DNA of 64,000 nucleotides from Castanea sativa (GCF_040712315.1 NC_134024.1:4487158-4551157); one strand, 5' to 3'. Positions 11,073 through 22,673 are shown, counted from the stretch's first letter. Notes: generated from the sequence alone by a model not told the origin. Numbers and translations are program-made.

Positions 11073-12180
11073 GAGCATCCACAACAGATGTGGTATATGT
11101 GCTAAATGCTATTATATGACACATTTGGCACACTAAATACCAAAAATGGAGCTTTATCAGATGTGTTAAATGTGCCAAACTTTTGCAACATTAAACAGTA
11201 CCCTTACAATTTTGGTACGGTATAGACACCGAATGGCATATGGTTTAATATTTTTTTATTCATCTTTCTTTCTCCTCTCACTTCTTTAAGTGATTTTTTC
11301 TCTCTCCTCACAATCTGTCTCTCTCTTTCCTCTTCAAATGAGATTCCTAGCTCCTCCCTCAACCTCAAACTTTAGCTCCTCCCTCAACCTCAAACTTTAG
11401 CTCCTCCCTCAACCTCACAATCTACCGATCTCAATCTCATGCAAATGGAACAGCTTCGTTCTCGCCTCGATCAAGTCAGAGCAACATGGCCGACTTCGGC
11501 AGCATAACCAAACACCACAAATGAGACGACGCCATTCTCGCCTCGATCTCGATCTCGCCTCTATCAAACTCTACTCGATCTCGTCTGCCGCTGTCTCGCC
11601 GTCCAGGTCTCTCTGATCTCGCTTGCCACTATCTCGCCGTCCAAGTCGTCTAGGTCTCTCCGATCTTGCCCTCCACCATCTCGCACACTACCGGATCTCT
11701 CTTCTTTCTCTTGCAGTGGTTGTGGCAGTGTTTTTTAAGGTGGTTGTTGTGGGTTGTGTTTGGTGGTTTTGTGTTTTTGAATAGTTGCAGTTGTTGGCTA
11801 ATTTGAGCAGTGGTTGGCTAATTTGAGCGGTGGTTGGTTGATTTTGGGATTTGTGTTTGTGCCGATCTCTCTAGTCGTTTTTTTTTTTTTAAAGATGGTG
11901 TTGGTGGATGTGGGTTTGTGCCGGTGGTGGCCAGTCGGTGTTGTTGCTGTTGGTGGCTGTTGTTGCGGCAGTGGTGGATCTGTCGTTGTTATTGTTGATG
12001 GTAATGATAGGGGGAGATAATATATTATTTTAATGTGTAGTAAATATTATTTTAATGTATAGAATTGAATGATAGAACATCTGATAAATAGGATGTTATA
12101 AAATGATGTGGTAAAATAATAAAGTAGACTTTTGGTGTTGCAAAATGACATTTTTTATACCACATCTGTTGTGGATGCTC
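11073..12180. mobile_element. PIF/Harbinger-like non-autonomous element (1108 bp)
   Basis: The left end reads GAGCATCCACAACAGATGTGG and is matched in reverse at the right end (CCACATCTGTTGTGGATGCTC), giving terminal inverted repeats of about 21 bp. The flanks are TAA (11070-11072) and TAA (12181-12183), the 3-bp target duplication usual for this superfamily. No transposase is present. Inside, a 25-bp unit CTCCTCCCTCAACCTCAAAC is repeated three times (about 11352-11420), followed by a GC-richer CTCGATCTCG region and a GT-rich region. Confidence 0.7.
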
Positions 12181-12681
12181 TAAAGCTATGTAAAAGACTG
12201 CAAAAAAGCTGGGTATTAACGGGCACCGTAAGGTGCCCGTTAACACGACCCTTAATTAAATTAATGTTTATTTAATATTTTTATATTATAATATATTTCA
12301 TTTAAAATATATTTTTCTTGCCTTTTGAGATGAAAATTGACTAATTAACAAAATTTATTTCATCTAAATTTTGTGTTATATTTTGTTTATTACTAATAAC
12401 AAATTTAGCCATTGATCCTTTTTGAGACTCAATTAATTTTTCTTCTTTTTTTTTTTTAAAAAAATTTTTTTCATATCTAGATGCATATTTTCTAGTAGAC
12501 ATTTCTATCAAACAATATTTTTATAAAGACTAAAATAAAAAATAACTTTCAAGTGTAAAGCAAATGAAAATTAGAACCTGATTTATATAGAAAGTATTGT
12601 TGTAGTTTCACTGAATAATAACAAGTTTTTGGCAATCTCAACCTACATACATAAAGACTTATTTAATATATTACCACTAAC

Positions 12682-12720
<39 letters not shown>

Positions 12721-14467
12721 ACAAGATTAAAATTAAAAAAAGAAAATAAGCACAAGCATAACAAAAATTTAAGCACAACTATAACACTAGGCTTATTAAT
12801 TTATAATACCCACCCACAAAAAAACACAAAAAAAATCCTATCTATAACCAAAAAAAAAAGGGCTGAATCATTACAAATACAGCTAAATCATTAAAAAAGA
12901 ACAAAAACTGAAGGCCCAAAATTGTTACAAAACTAGGACCAATCTCAATCTTATTACAAGAATACAAGTCAAAGTAAAAGTGCCCAAACCGGACCCCAAA
13001 TATTTATAATTTATACCTAAAGATGAAGTGAACGGCTGGTGAGTGGTGAGTAGTTGACTGACGAGGGAGGCAGAAAGCAGATTCAGAGAAAGAATGAGAG
13101 AGGCACCGAGGCAGTCCAAGCTTCTTGCCTTGCTTCAGTTGCTTGAGATGTTGCCTGTTGAGCAGATGAGAAGTGATTCAAGTGAACAGTGGAGTGGAGA
13201 GAATCAAAGAGAATGAGAGATAAAGAGACGCGGAGAGCAGAGAGAAAGGTAAAATTTTTAGGGTTTGAATTGTTTTATTTGTGTTTTGTGATTGTTTTGT
13301 GGTTAATCTCTTAGACTGGATTTGTAGTTTATCTAGATGATTTTTGGTTTGTCCAGAAGATAACAATATTTAACCGGATTTTTGTTTTTTGGTTAAAAAG
13401 ATGTACTAGATTTTTGTAATTCATCTAATACTATTTTTTTTTTTTTGGGGTTTAAATTTGATACTAAAATTTTTTTTCCCTACTACCCCTTTTTTTAAAA
13501 AAATTTGGGGGCCTTAGGCAATTGCCTAACTCACCTAAGGAAAGGGCCGGCCCTGCCCATACCTAATCACTTGGGTGGCTATTATCAATTGCTTTTGAAG
13601 ACTTCTAGTTCAACCATACATGTGGTAGGGGCAACAGGCAATTGATAAGTGTTTCTTGGTTGGGCAAAGTCAAATGTAACACTCTAGTACTCTACTTCAT
13701 AAACAATGGAAGAACCAAAGAAGTGATGAAAAGAAAAATAGAAGAAAAAAAGAAGAAGAGCAAATCAGATTAGGATGCCAGAGACTGAGAAAAGCATGAA
13801 GACTCACTTGTTGCTCTATTGCTTTAGGTACGTTGGAATGAGATTCTAGCAGACTTGCAACGATGGATGAAAAGCTAGAAACCCTTTTTTTCTCTTTTTT
13901 TTTTTGTGAGATAATTATTGAAATATTTGTATGTTTATTGTAAGTTTGTGAATGTCTGGTTCTTGCATATCTATTGCTTAAAATTTTTCAAATTTGCTTT
14001 GGATGACTCATAGATTGTATATTATCTACTTTTTTTTTTTCAAAACTTTTGGGGGGCCAAGGGTGGCTCCACCACTAGTTTTAGGTTAGGAAAAGGGTAA
14101 AAAACGATGTAGTTTTTTAGTCTCAACACAACTGGCCAATAACTGGTTCAACCAAATTGGTTTTTGGTTTCACGGTTAAATTGGCCGGTTTTTTACTATT
14201 CCTGATTTTTAGCTATATTCTGGTTTTTAATCATAATTGAACCAGATTAATGGCCAATTTTAGGTTGAACCAATCGGACCAGCCAGTCCAGTCTGGTTTT
14301 TAAAACTATGGTCTTCAATCTCCATACCTTGTTACTAGCTCTTTTTTTTTTTTTTTTTTTTTGAGAATCAGCTTTTCAGATAGCTTAGGAGTGTAAAACC
14401 TGATCTCACAAACCTCATTTCAAATCTAGTGATATAATAGCCCCCTGTGCGCAAGCTCTGTATAACA
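12181..14467. other. Intergenic DNA with a GGGCCGGCCC-ended repeat
   Basis: No gene is supported. About 12840-13555 is a repeat whose end contains the palindrome GGGCCGGCCC (13543-13552). A related copy in the opposite orientation starts at 42872 and shares the order GCCGGCCCT, GCCTAAGGC, AATAGGGAAAAAA, ACAAACCAAA and ACCACAAAACAATCACAAA, so this is a dispersed family, perhaps a non-autonomous DNA transposon. An (AT)n run lies at about 12687-12716. 14100-14320 is rich in AACCGG/TTGGTT-type motifs. Confidence 0.45.
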
Positions 14468-14477
14468 TAGGCAAGAG

Positions 14478-15917
14478 GGTGAAAATGACCAAATACCACC
14501 ATTTTCAGAAATTTGTAGCAATTAAGCAATGTTTCAAAACTAAATGAGAATCTACCACTTTTTATGTACTCGAGCTCACTAAACTCGAGTTCCTAGTTTC
14601 ATTACACCGTGGCGCTGCTGACCTAAAATTTGTGCAATTAAAAAAAATAATGTGGTACTCAAGCTTGGTAAACTCGAGTTCCATGCAACACAATACTCGA
14701 GCATACCAGGCTTAAATTCTTTGTAAATAAAATGCTAGTTTTTTTTTTTTTACGGTACTCGAGCTCAAGAAGCTCGAGTTCCTTGTAATATGGAACTCAA
14801 GCTTGGTAAACTTGAGTTCCTTATCACTTTTTTTTTTGGATAATTGACAAATAATTATAAACATAAAAATAAGTAGTTTTTTTTATGTTTTTATTTATTT
14901 AAATAGAAGCATTGTAAAATATAGAGATTTTAATTTCAAAATATGAATTTTTAGGCCACTCATACTCCTTGTTCATTTATTTTTAACACACTCATCAATT
15001 TCTTACTTCTTGGAAGTGTTATGGTCCAATTGGTTAACATATTGGGGTTACAATGAGAAATTAGAAGATGTAAAAGAAAAATCTCACTCCATTTTAAGCC
15101 ATGGGCACACTGAAAGAAGTTTAAGCTACCATTTGTTACTTTATCAATTCTGTTCGGAATTACCATATGGTCAAATGATTGATAAGTATGGCAAAAAGAG
15201 TGGACCACTTGGATATAAAGAAGAACTTAAGCTTTACTACATCTGGATATGTAAGTTCTTGACTTGTAGTGTTTCTAAGAGCAATGTGAAACATTTTTTT
15301 TATATATATCTAAATGTTTGGCTAATGATGTGAAAGTCGCTTTGGTAATTTTTTTTCTTGGCGAGTTGTAGCACCCCATGTTTAGATATTGTTTACTGTT
15401 TTCTCATAAAACACCTCCTGAAATTGTGTTTTCTAAATTTAAAAGCCAAATTTGTATGATTTTTCATGTTTAAATTTCACAATAATCGAATCTGTTTTTC
15501 TGCATTAATAAAATCTATTTCTACATTAATAAAATTTGCTCTCTGCACATCATGTTTACTGTACATTCAAATCTGCTTACTGCATTCATTAATTTTTTTT
15601 ACATTAATTAAAATTGTTCATTGTTCTCTCATAAAAAATTTTCACTGTTTTATGCAAAAACTAATTCTAGCATTCTACATAAAATTATTTTCTATTCAGC
15701 ATTATTTTAAAAAATTGTTCACTCTTTTTTGCATAAATTATTTTTTGTTCACTATTTAAAAAATTGTTTACCGTTTTCTCATGAAACACCTCCTGAAATT
15801 ATGTTCTCTAAATTTAAAAGCCAAATTTGTAGCAACATGGTTTCTCATAAATTTAAAAGTCAAATCTAAATTGTTTACTTTTTTCTCATAAAACTCCTCT
15901 TGAAATTATGTTCTCTA
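14478..15917 (+). repeat. Left long inverted arm
   Basis: This pairs in reverse orientation with about 17790-19298. It begins with the element terminus, followed by CTCGAG-centred palindromes (14568-14830) and the segment 15010-15333. That segment also encodes an open frame, and the same frame is partly open in the other arm. A domain was not recognised. The arm ends with degenerate, internally repeated DNA (TTCACTGTTTT..., CTCATAAAAC) at 15400-15915. Confidence 0.7.
15010..15333 (+). CDS. Unrecognised ORF in the inverted arm (left copy)
   Basis: A 107-codon open frame whose central part (KSHSILSHGHTER, ELPYGQMIDKYGKKSGPLGY, WICKFLTCSVSK) is also open in the inverted copy at 18282-18632 on the minus strand, with scattered substitutions. 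I do not recognise the family. It could be a captured gene fragment multiplied with the element, or non-coding sequence that happens to lack stops. Both copies break down after the SVSK region. Confidence 0.25.
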   Translation: MEVLWSNWLTYWGYNEKLEDVKEKSHSILSHGHTERSLSYHLLLYQFCSELPYGQMIDKYGKKSGPLGYKEELKLYYIWICKFLTCSVSKSNVKHFFYIYLNVWLMM

Positions 15918-16632
15918 GCAACATGGTTTTGTTTCCTCTTCAACTTATGACATTGAGGTCTTATATGACCAATCACACCACAATGGTGGCAAGTTGGAAC
16001 AAATTTAGATCCATCCAAAGCCTTAGGTTGAGACCTAAACAAAGGCTTTGACTTAAGAGCCTTTCTCTCCACCTTTTGATTTCTTTTGTGTAGAGGAATG
16101 TACACCGATTTGTCTTTAGAGGTAAAACACACATTAGACACAAAATCAGGTACCACAACATGATTGCAACAAATATTTTCATCCTTTTTAACAATATGTT
16201 CAGCAATCAAACACTTGGCATGCATCTTAAGAGATTCATTTTCACATTTTAGCTCATCAACAAGTTTGTTAGACAAAACAAGTTTAGCATCCAAGTTCAT
16301 ATTTAAACATTCAAACTCTTTCAGCTTTTCGAGAGAAATTTCAGCAAGTTTCTTATATTTTTCAACCAATTTGTTGGATTTATTGAGCTTAGCAATCAAA
16401 TCATCATTTTCACAAAATAACTTGCTCAAATCCTTATGAAACTTCTTACCCTTTTCTTAAAGATTTTAATGTTAGGAATATCATCAACACCCAAGGATTC
16501 ATGTAACATAGCATCACAATCATGAGGATTATCACTCATAGAGACATTTTCACAAACACGTGGCATGTTACATTCATCAACATCCAAAACATGCATAGAA
16601 GCATACAAAGCACTATCCATGGAAAATAACAC
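15918..16632 (-). pseudogene. Ty1/copia gag fragment with zinc knuckle
   Basis: Reading downwards from an ATG at 16632 there is a first frame of 68 codons, then a frame change near 16430. A second frame is rich in Leu/Lys/Glu (coiled-coil-like, LIAKLNKSNKLVEKYKKLA) and ends in a CCHC knuckle, CHHCGVIGHIRPQC. This is the layout of the C-terminal gag of plant copia elements. The expected N-terminal gag domain is missing, and protease, integrase and RT are absent. The frame runs straight into the inverted arm at about 15918, which marks the junction. Confidence 0.7.
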
Positions 16633-16680
16633 AAGGGGTCAAGATCACACTTAGGTATTTAAACTACAACAAGTGTACTC

Positions 16681-16693
16681 GCTCTGATACCAA
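16681..16693 (-). promoter_or_regulatory. Primer binding site, tRNA-Met type
   Basis: On the minus strand TTGGTATCAGAGC follows the LTR end by one base. TGGTATCAGAGC is the standard complement to the 3' end of plant initiator tRNA-Met and primes minus-strand synthesis in many copia elements. It fixes the LTR boundary and the element's orientation. Confidence 0.85.
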
Positions 16694-16694
16694 T

Positions 16695-17768
16695 TGATAG
16701 TTCAAAATGTGTATAAAACACCTATGAATGTTTAGACCCCCAAATTACAAAATACCAATTCAAGCTTAATATCAAACAAAGTATGTGCAAAAAATGAACA
16801 TAAGCTTATAACAGAATTGATAAACAATCTAAACCAAATAAAATCGGATCCACAACAGAAATTAAATGGCAAATATTAAGAGAAGAGAGATGCAAACACA
16901 AGGACAACACAACGATGTGTTATTGAAGAGGAAACCGAAGCCCTCGGCGTAAAACCTCTCCGCCACCCTCCAAACGGTCAATAATCCACTAAAGAATGTA
17001 ATTGGGATACATGGACAGTAGAAGACCCTCCAAGCCTAATTTACCTAGTGTACCTAAGCGCTCCAAGCTCCTACTCTAATGAAGTTGCGCCGAACCTATT
17101 TCTTCTTTAGCTTATCGGATTTCGCTATAGCCCATAGCATCAATCAATATGAAATTGGTCCCTTCTTAATTGTTTCCCAAAGCACCAAACAACCTTCTCA
17201 CATATATGGGTATGGTGAGAAAAGGTTTTGGTAATGTACCTCTCAAGGATATAATAATGGAGAGGAAGAGAGTAGAAGAATTTGAAGAGTCTCTATGTGA
17301 AGATTGTGGATGAGTCAATCTTGTTTTTCTCTAGGGTTTCTCTCTCAAAACTTCTCTCTAGAAGCTCTCTACTTTCATGGGTATAAGGGGTATTTATATT
17401 GGAGTGAGAAAGGAATGCGAAGAGTCAAGTTTTTCTAAACAGAGCTGGCTAGCAACTTGGCCTCGTGACTTGATTGAGTCATGAGTTCAAGCTGCGAGCA
17501 AATAGAATGGCTAGACTGGACTTTTTTTCCTGTAGTGCTCTAGCTAGCATGACTGTTCATCTTCTTTGCATGCTTCACTCATGTGCATCATCTGGTGGCT
17601 TGCAAGCCACGAGCCACCCGTGAGATCCAACCGCGAGTTCCTGCTTCACTGCACAGTCTTGAGCATTTCTTCACATTTTCTTACACACTACCCTTACATG
17701 AATCCCACCTAAATACAAGGTTTCTAAATGCTAAATTACTAGCAAATTGGAACGAAATAAAGCCAACA
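16695..17768 (-). mobile_element. Copia 5' LTR (1074 bp), minus orientation
   Basis: On the minus strand it begins TGTTGGCTTTATTTCG (17768) and ends TGAACTATCA (16695), followed by the primer binding site. A related solo LTR is at 60309-61319. The two share the start, a CTTGTATTT-GTGGGATT block, GGAGGGTGGCGGA and the segment TTCGGTTTCCTCTTCAATAACAC, and the end AACATTCA...GTGTTTTA. There is no 3' LTR, so the copia copy is truncated after gag. Confidence 0.7.
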
Positions 17769-17789
17769 AAATGGTTGATAAATTTCAAC

Positions 17790-19298
17790 CTTATAGTTTA
17801 TGTAGAAAACAGTGAACAATTTTTATGAGAAAACAATGAACAGTTTTAATTAATACAGAAAATAGATTTTATGAATGCAGTAAGCAGATTTGAATATACT
17901 GTAAACATGAAAAAGCATACAGATTATGAGAGTGAACAATTTTTTAAATAATGTTGAACATAAAATAATTTTATGCAAAATGCTAGAAATAGTTTATGCA
18001 GAAAATAGTGAACAATTTTTAGAAGAGAACAATGAACAATTTTAATTAATGTAGAAAAAAAATTTATGAACGCACTAAGTAGATTTGAATATACAGTAAA
18101 CATGATGTGCACAGAGCAAATTTTATTAATGAAGAAACAGATTTTATCAATGCAGAAAAAAAATTCGATTATTGTGAAATTTAACATGAAAGAGCATACA
18201 CATTTGGCTTTTAAATTTAGAGAACACAATTTCAGGAGGTGTTTTATGAGAAAATAGTGAACAATATTTAAACATGGGATGCTACAACTCGCCAAGAAAT
18301 AAAGTTACCAAAGCGACTTTCACATCATTAGCCAAACATTTAGATATATATAAAAAATGTTTCACATTCCTCTTAGAAACACTACAAGTCAAGAACTTAC
18401 ATATCCAGATGTGGTAAAACTTAAGTTCTTTTTTATATCCGAGTGGTCCACTCTTTCTGCAATACTTATCAATCATTTGACCATACGGTAATTCCGAATA
18501 GGATTGATAAAGTAACAATATGTAGCTTAAATTTCTTTCGGTGTGCCCATGGCTAAAAATGGAGTGAGATTTTCTTTTACATGTTGTTCTAATTTCTAAT
18601 TGTAACCTCAATATTTTAACCAATTTGACCATGACGCTTTTAGAAGTAAGAAATTAATGAGTGTGTCAAAAATAATTGAACAAGGGGTATGAGTGGCCTA
18701 AAAATTTATATTTTGAAATTAAAATCTCTATATTTTACAATGGTTCTATTTAAATAAATAAAAACATAAAAAAAAAAACTACTTAGTTTTATGTTTATGT
18801 TTATTTATGGGTATGAGTGGCTTAAAAATTCATATTTTGAAATTAAAATCTCTATATTTTAAAATGCTTCTATTTAAATAAATAAAAATATAAAAAAACT
18901 ACTTATTTTTATGTTTATGTTTATTTCGATTATCCAAAAAAAAAAAGTTATAAGGAACTCCAGTTTACCAAGCTCGAGTTCCATAAGTACCGTGGAAAAA
19001 AAATAACTAGCATTTTATTTACAAAGAACTCAAGCCTGGTATGCTCAAGTATTGTGTTGCATGGAACTCGAGTTTACCAAGCTAGAGTACCACATTTTTT
19101 TTTAATTGTACAAATTCCAGGTCAGCAGCACCACGGTGGAATGAAACTAGGAACTCGAGTTTAGTAAACTCGAGTACCTTTTAGAACTTGAGTTTAGTAA
19201 ACTCGAGTACATAAAAAGTGGTAGATTCCCATTTAGTTTTGAAACAGTGCTTAATTGCTACAAATTTCTAAAAATGGTGGTATTTGGCCATTTTCACC
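17790..19298 (-). repeat. Right long inverted arm
   Basis: Reverse-complement partner of 14478-15917, diverged by scattered substitutions and small indels. It includes an extra internal duplication: an AAAATCTCTATATTTTA block occurs at about 18722 and 18847, each followed by ATAAATAAAAA and CTACTTA. CTCGAG palindromes lie between 18960 and 19208. Confidence 0.7.
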
Positions 19299-20035
19299 TA
19301 GGCAAGAGGCTGAGGCTTGTTTGGTTTATTTTCTTTCATTACTCATCACTTTTCACTCAATTTTTGTCACTCATCACTCAAAATACCCCAATTTTTATAC
19401 CCACTTGTTTGGCACACATCACTCAGCTTGTCATCACTTAAAATTTTCAACTTTTTGTGGGATCCATACCTGTAACTTGGTCAGAGCAAAGCTGTTAGCC
19501 TACTCGTGGAAGGTTTCATCCCCATTTTTTCTCTTTTCTCATTTCCCCTTCAGCCCACATACTTTCCCAAAGCACAAACCTGAACCCATAACTCTAGAAG
19601 AAGCTCCCTTGCCGATCTCCATAAAAAGTGGTAGATTCCCATTTTAGTTCCGAAACAGTGCTTAATTACTACAAATTTCTGAAAATGGTGGTATTTGGCC
19701 ATTTTCACCTAGGCAAGAGGCTGAGGCCTGTTTGGTTTTTTTCTTTTCATTGCTCATCACTTTTCACTCAATTTTTGTCACTCATCACTCAAAATACCCC
19801 ATTTTTTATACCCACCCATTTGGCACACATCACTCAGCTTGTCATCACTCAAATTTTTCAACTTTTTGTGAGATCCATACCTGTAACTTGGTCAGAGCAA
19901 AGCTGTTAGCCTACCTGCAGAAGGTTTCATCCCCATTTTTTTTTTCTCTTTTCTCATTTCCCCTTCAGCCCACATACTCTCCCAAAGCACAAACCCGAAC
20001 CCATAACTCTAGAAGAAGCTCCCTCGTCGATCTCC
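19211..20035. repeat. Tandem duplication, two units of about 410-415 bp
   Basis: Unit 1 (19211-19620) and unit 2 (19621-20035) both start ATAAAAAGTGGTAGATTCCC and end GATCTCC, and are closely similar throughout. Each unit contains the last roughly 88 bp of the Mutator-like element, the TAGGCAAGAG flank and about 300 bp of neighbouring DNA. The duplication therefore occurred after the element inserted. Confidence 0.9.
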
Positions 20036-20341
20036 ACCGTTTCTCGCCAGGGCTACTTCACCCATCTCTTCGATGTGTACCGGCAGCGCTATCTCCTTCG
20101 TCATGACCCAGCAGCGCCGACGAGCAAACCTAGAGATTGCAAACCCAGAATAGTGGAAAAATCTTCTTCGCAAAGGGCAAATTCTAAATACCCATCAATG
20201 AATTTCAATATCTCTCTGCTAAAAAGGTAAAGAAAAACTCTCTGTTTTTTTTTTTTGTTGAAAATTTGTTCTATGATTGTGTAACCAAGAAAAAGAGAGA
20301 AAGATAGAAAACTTAAAAAGAGCTGAAGGAGAGATCGAGAG

Positions 20342-20599
20342 TCAACTGCCGAGAGAGAGGGGAAAATGAAAATTGACCCACTGCTGAGAGAGAGAGCAAA
20401 GCACCGATCTGAGTGAGGAGAAATTGATGTTGCACCAAATGGAAGGTTCTTTGTAGATATTGTGCCACAGTGTGCACACCTTCTGCGCGGTCTCGAGGAT
20501 CTCGACTGCGCCAAGTCTTTGGAGGATCGTCTCCGTCACGTCCCTCAGGAGCTCCAGCCACCAATTTTTAGGCATGAGATTCGCAATCAAAACCCACAA
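20342..20599 (-). pseudogene. F-box protein gene fragment
   Basis: On the minus strand an open frame of 85 codons contains NWWLELLRDVTETILQRLGA followed by VEILETAQKVCTLWHNIYKE and PSIW. This fits the N-terminal F-box of plant F-box/SKIP19-type or F-box/LRR proteins (NWLELPRDV...ILQRLG..EIL..AQ.VC..WR.ICK.P.MW). After that the frame loses similarity, the usual downstream LRRs are absent and the ATG choice is arbitrary. F-box proteins recruit substrates to SCF ubiquitin ligases through Skp1. This piece has no LRR part and is probably a dead fragment carried into repeats. Confidence 0.6.
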
Positions 20600-21707
20600 A
20601 CTATCAGTTGTCTCACAACCAAAAACTAGATCACAAACACAAATTCAGAGCAACCCATACATGATCCACAAACCCAAATCTCAACCAATCCATCACCAAG
20701 ATTTGCCATGAGAGAGAGAGAGAGAGAAGCTAAATCATACACAGCCAAAACCCAATTGGATTTGAATCGGGACCCAAGCAAAACCCAAATCAGATTTAAA
20801 TTGTGACCAAAACAAAACTTAAATTGGACCTAGCTACATATCCGCGACCCAGCCATCGTACCCCCTTCCATCTCCGTCAATCTGTGCATGCAAGAGGCCC
20901 AAAACACCAAGACATGGGTGAGAAAAAACATCCGAAATTCTTATTTTATTTTAAAAGAATTTAGGAAAAAAACATGAAAATGTCTTTTTTTATTATTATT
21001 TTACGCTGACTTGGCATTTATTAAATAACAAATAATTTTTTTAATTATTTTATTCGTCACGTCAGCATTTTACTGTGTCAACAGTGCACTTCGTTTGCCA
21101 CGAGATATTTTCGGCTGTTAACTGATGGAAAGGACCAAAATAACACGCACTAATTTATTTAAGGATTAAAAGTGGTAAAATTAAAATGTAGAGACCAAAA
21201 TGAAAAAAAAGGCAAAATGTAGGGACTAAAAGTGTATTTACGCCATTATAGTTTATAATTCAATAGTTACTATGGAGGATGGAGACTTAAATATTGGATA
21301 ATATTTTAAAATTTTATCATTGGATCATAAGTTCTCACTCTTCTAATATGCAAAAATTTGTATTTGTTGGATGTTAATTACTATGAACTCATGTTTTAAG
21401 TATTATTATTTTTTTTTAAATTGACATTTAAATATTTTATAGGCAATAATGATATAGCTAGAAAATGAAAAAATTGGGGATGCAGCCCTTTGATCCAGCA
21501 CTAATTTTCCTTCCCCCACCCGTTTAGATTGAAAATAAAAAATCTATATCATTAAGAACTTGCGGGATGGATTAAGCTATTAAAGAGAAGAGTTGGTTAC
21601 TATCTATTATTCAATAGTCATTTTCTAGTGTTTCAAATCAAGATTCAACTTTACAACAATATGAAAATATACTTCTTTTTTTTTTTAGAGAGAGATATGC
21701 AAATATA
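20600..21707. other. Intergenic DNA with a repeat end
   Basis: No gene is seen. 21130-21245 (GGACCAAAAT...GGGACTAAAAGTG) resembles the inverted-repeat ends of the 23125-24424 element, but no partner arm was found nearby, so it is probably a truncated element end. The rest is AT-rich. Confidence 0.45.
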
Positions 21708-21717
21708 CTTAAAAGTC

Positions 21718-22385
21718 GGTCAAAATGGGCAAATGCCATTTCACACAAAAAAATCCAGCATTTTGCCTCATTTCCCAAACTAATTAGGGAAATGCCCCTC
21801 TTTTGAAACTCGATTTTCTCAAAATCGATTTTCAATGTAAAACTCGATTTGTAGAAAATCGAGTATAGGGCAATCAAACTAAAAATTTTAAAAAAAATTG
21901 CATGAAACTTGAGTTCATGGAGCTCGAGTTCCATGCAAAAACGCCGCTATAGGGCTCCCTGAACGTAGCTATAAATATGGGGCGATCAAACTTAAAAAAA
22001 ACTTGCATGGATAGACTTGAGTTCCATTTAAAACGTCATTATAGGGCTTTAAAACGCCACTATAGGGCTTTAAAAAAGCTATAGGGTATGGAGCGATCAA
22101 ACTTACAATTTTTTTTTTTTTTTTTTAAAGTTTGATCATATAGCTACGTTTAGGGAGCCCTATAGCAGCGTTTTTGCATAGAACTCGAGCTCTATGAACT
22201 CGAGTTCCATGCAAATTTTTTTTTAGTTTGATCACCCCGTACTTGATTTTCTACATCGAGTTTTATATTGAAACTTGATTTTGAAAAAATCGAGTCTCAA
22301 AAGAGGAGCATTTCCCTAATTAGTTTGGGAAAGAGAGTAGAACGCTGGTTTTTTTGCACGAAAAGGGCATTTGCCCATTTTGGCC
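21718..22385. mobile_element. Foldback Mutator-like MITE (668 bp)
   Basis: Nearly the whole element is an imperfect palindrome. The left arm (21718 to about 21990) starts GGTCAAAATGGGCAAATGCC and the right arm (about 22110-22385), read in reverse, starts GGCCAAAATGGGCAAATGCC. A perfect 10-bp direct repeat CTTAAAAGTC flanks it (21708-21717 and 22386-22395). The arms share CCCTAATTAG, AAACTCGATTTT, GAACTCGAG-type and CTATAGGGCTCC-type pieces. There is no coding capacity. Its termini resemble those of the 14478-19298 element (GGT.AAAATG), suggesting one Mutator-like family. Confidence 0.85.
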
Positions 22386-22673
22386 CTTAAAAGTCTTAAA
22401 TCGTAAATGTCTTTATACCTTTCCTAATTAAGCACACAAATTAGTACTACAATTCGCACTGGACGTGCTTCACTGCTAGTATAAATGTATAATCATATTC
22501 AAAATTACATGAATCAGCAAAAGTGGAAAAAATTAGACAGTAATTGCATACAGTAAAGCGTTGAAGCTTATTATAAAGCACAATGCAGTGGAAGACGAAA
22601 TCCTTCGCTCCTTAACTTTATTCATGAGCTACGCGTCTCAAACATTATGGGGCTTATAGAGAATCACAGGAAC
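22386..22673. other. 3' flank of peptide gene A
   Basis: Short AT-rich stretch between the foldback element and the terminal exon of gene A. It probably contains that gene's 3' untranslated region on the minus strand. No canonical AATAAA was found; only TTATAATAAGC-like sequence occurs near 22570. Confidence 0.3.

Larger units (their letters stand above)
14478..19298. mobile_element. Mutator-like element with very long inverted arms (4821 bp)
   Basis: The left end GGTGAAAATGACCAAATACC and the reverse complement of the right end (GGTGAAAATGGCCAAATACC) match. Both ends are flanked by the perfect 10-bp direct repeat TAGGCAAGAG (14468-14477 and 19299-19308). An 8-11 bp duplication is characteristic of Mutator-like elements. 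The inverted arms run from 14478 to about 15917 and from about 17790 to 19298. They contain the same ORF-like segment (residues such as YGQMIDKYGKKSGPLGYK in the left arm and the near-copy at 18282-18632 in the right arm) and several CTCGAG palindromes. No transposase was found. The centre is a copia fragment. Confidence 0.8.
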
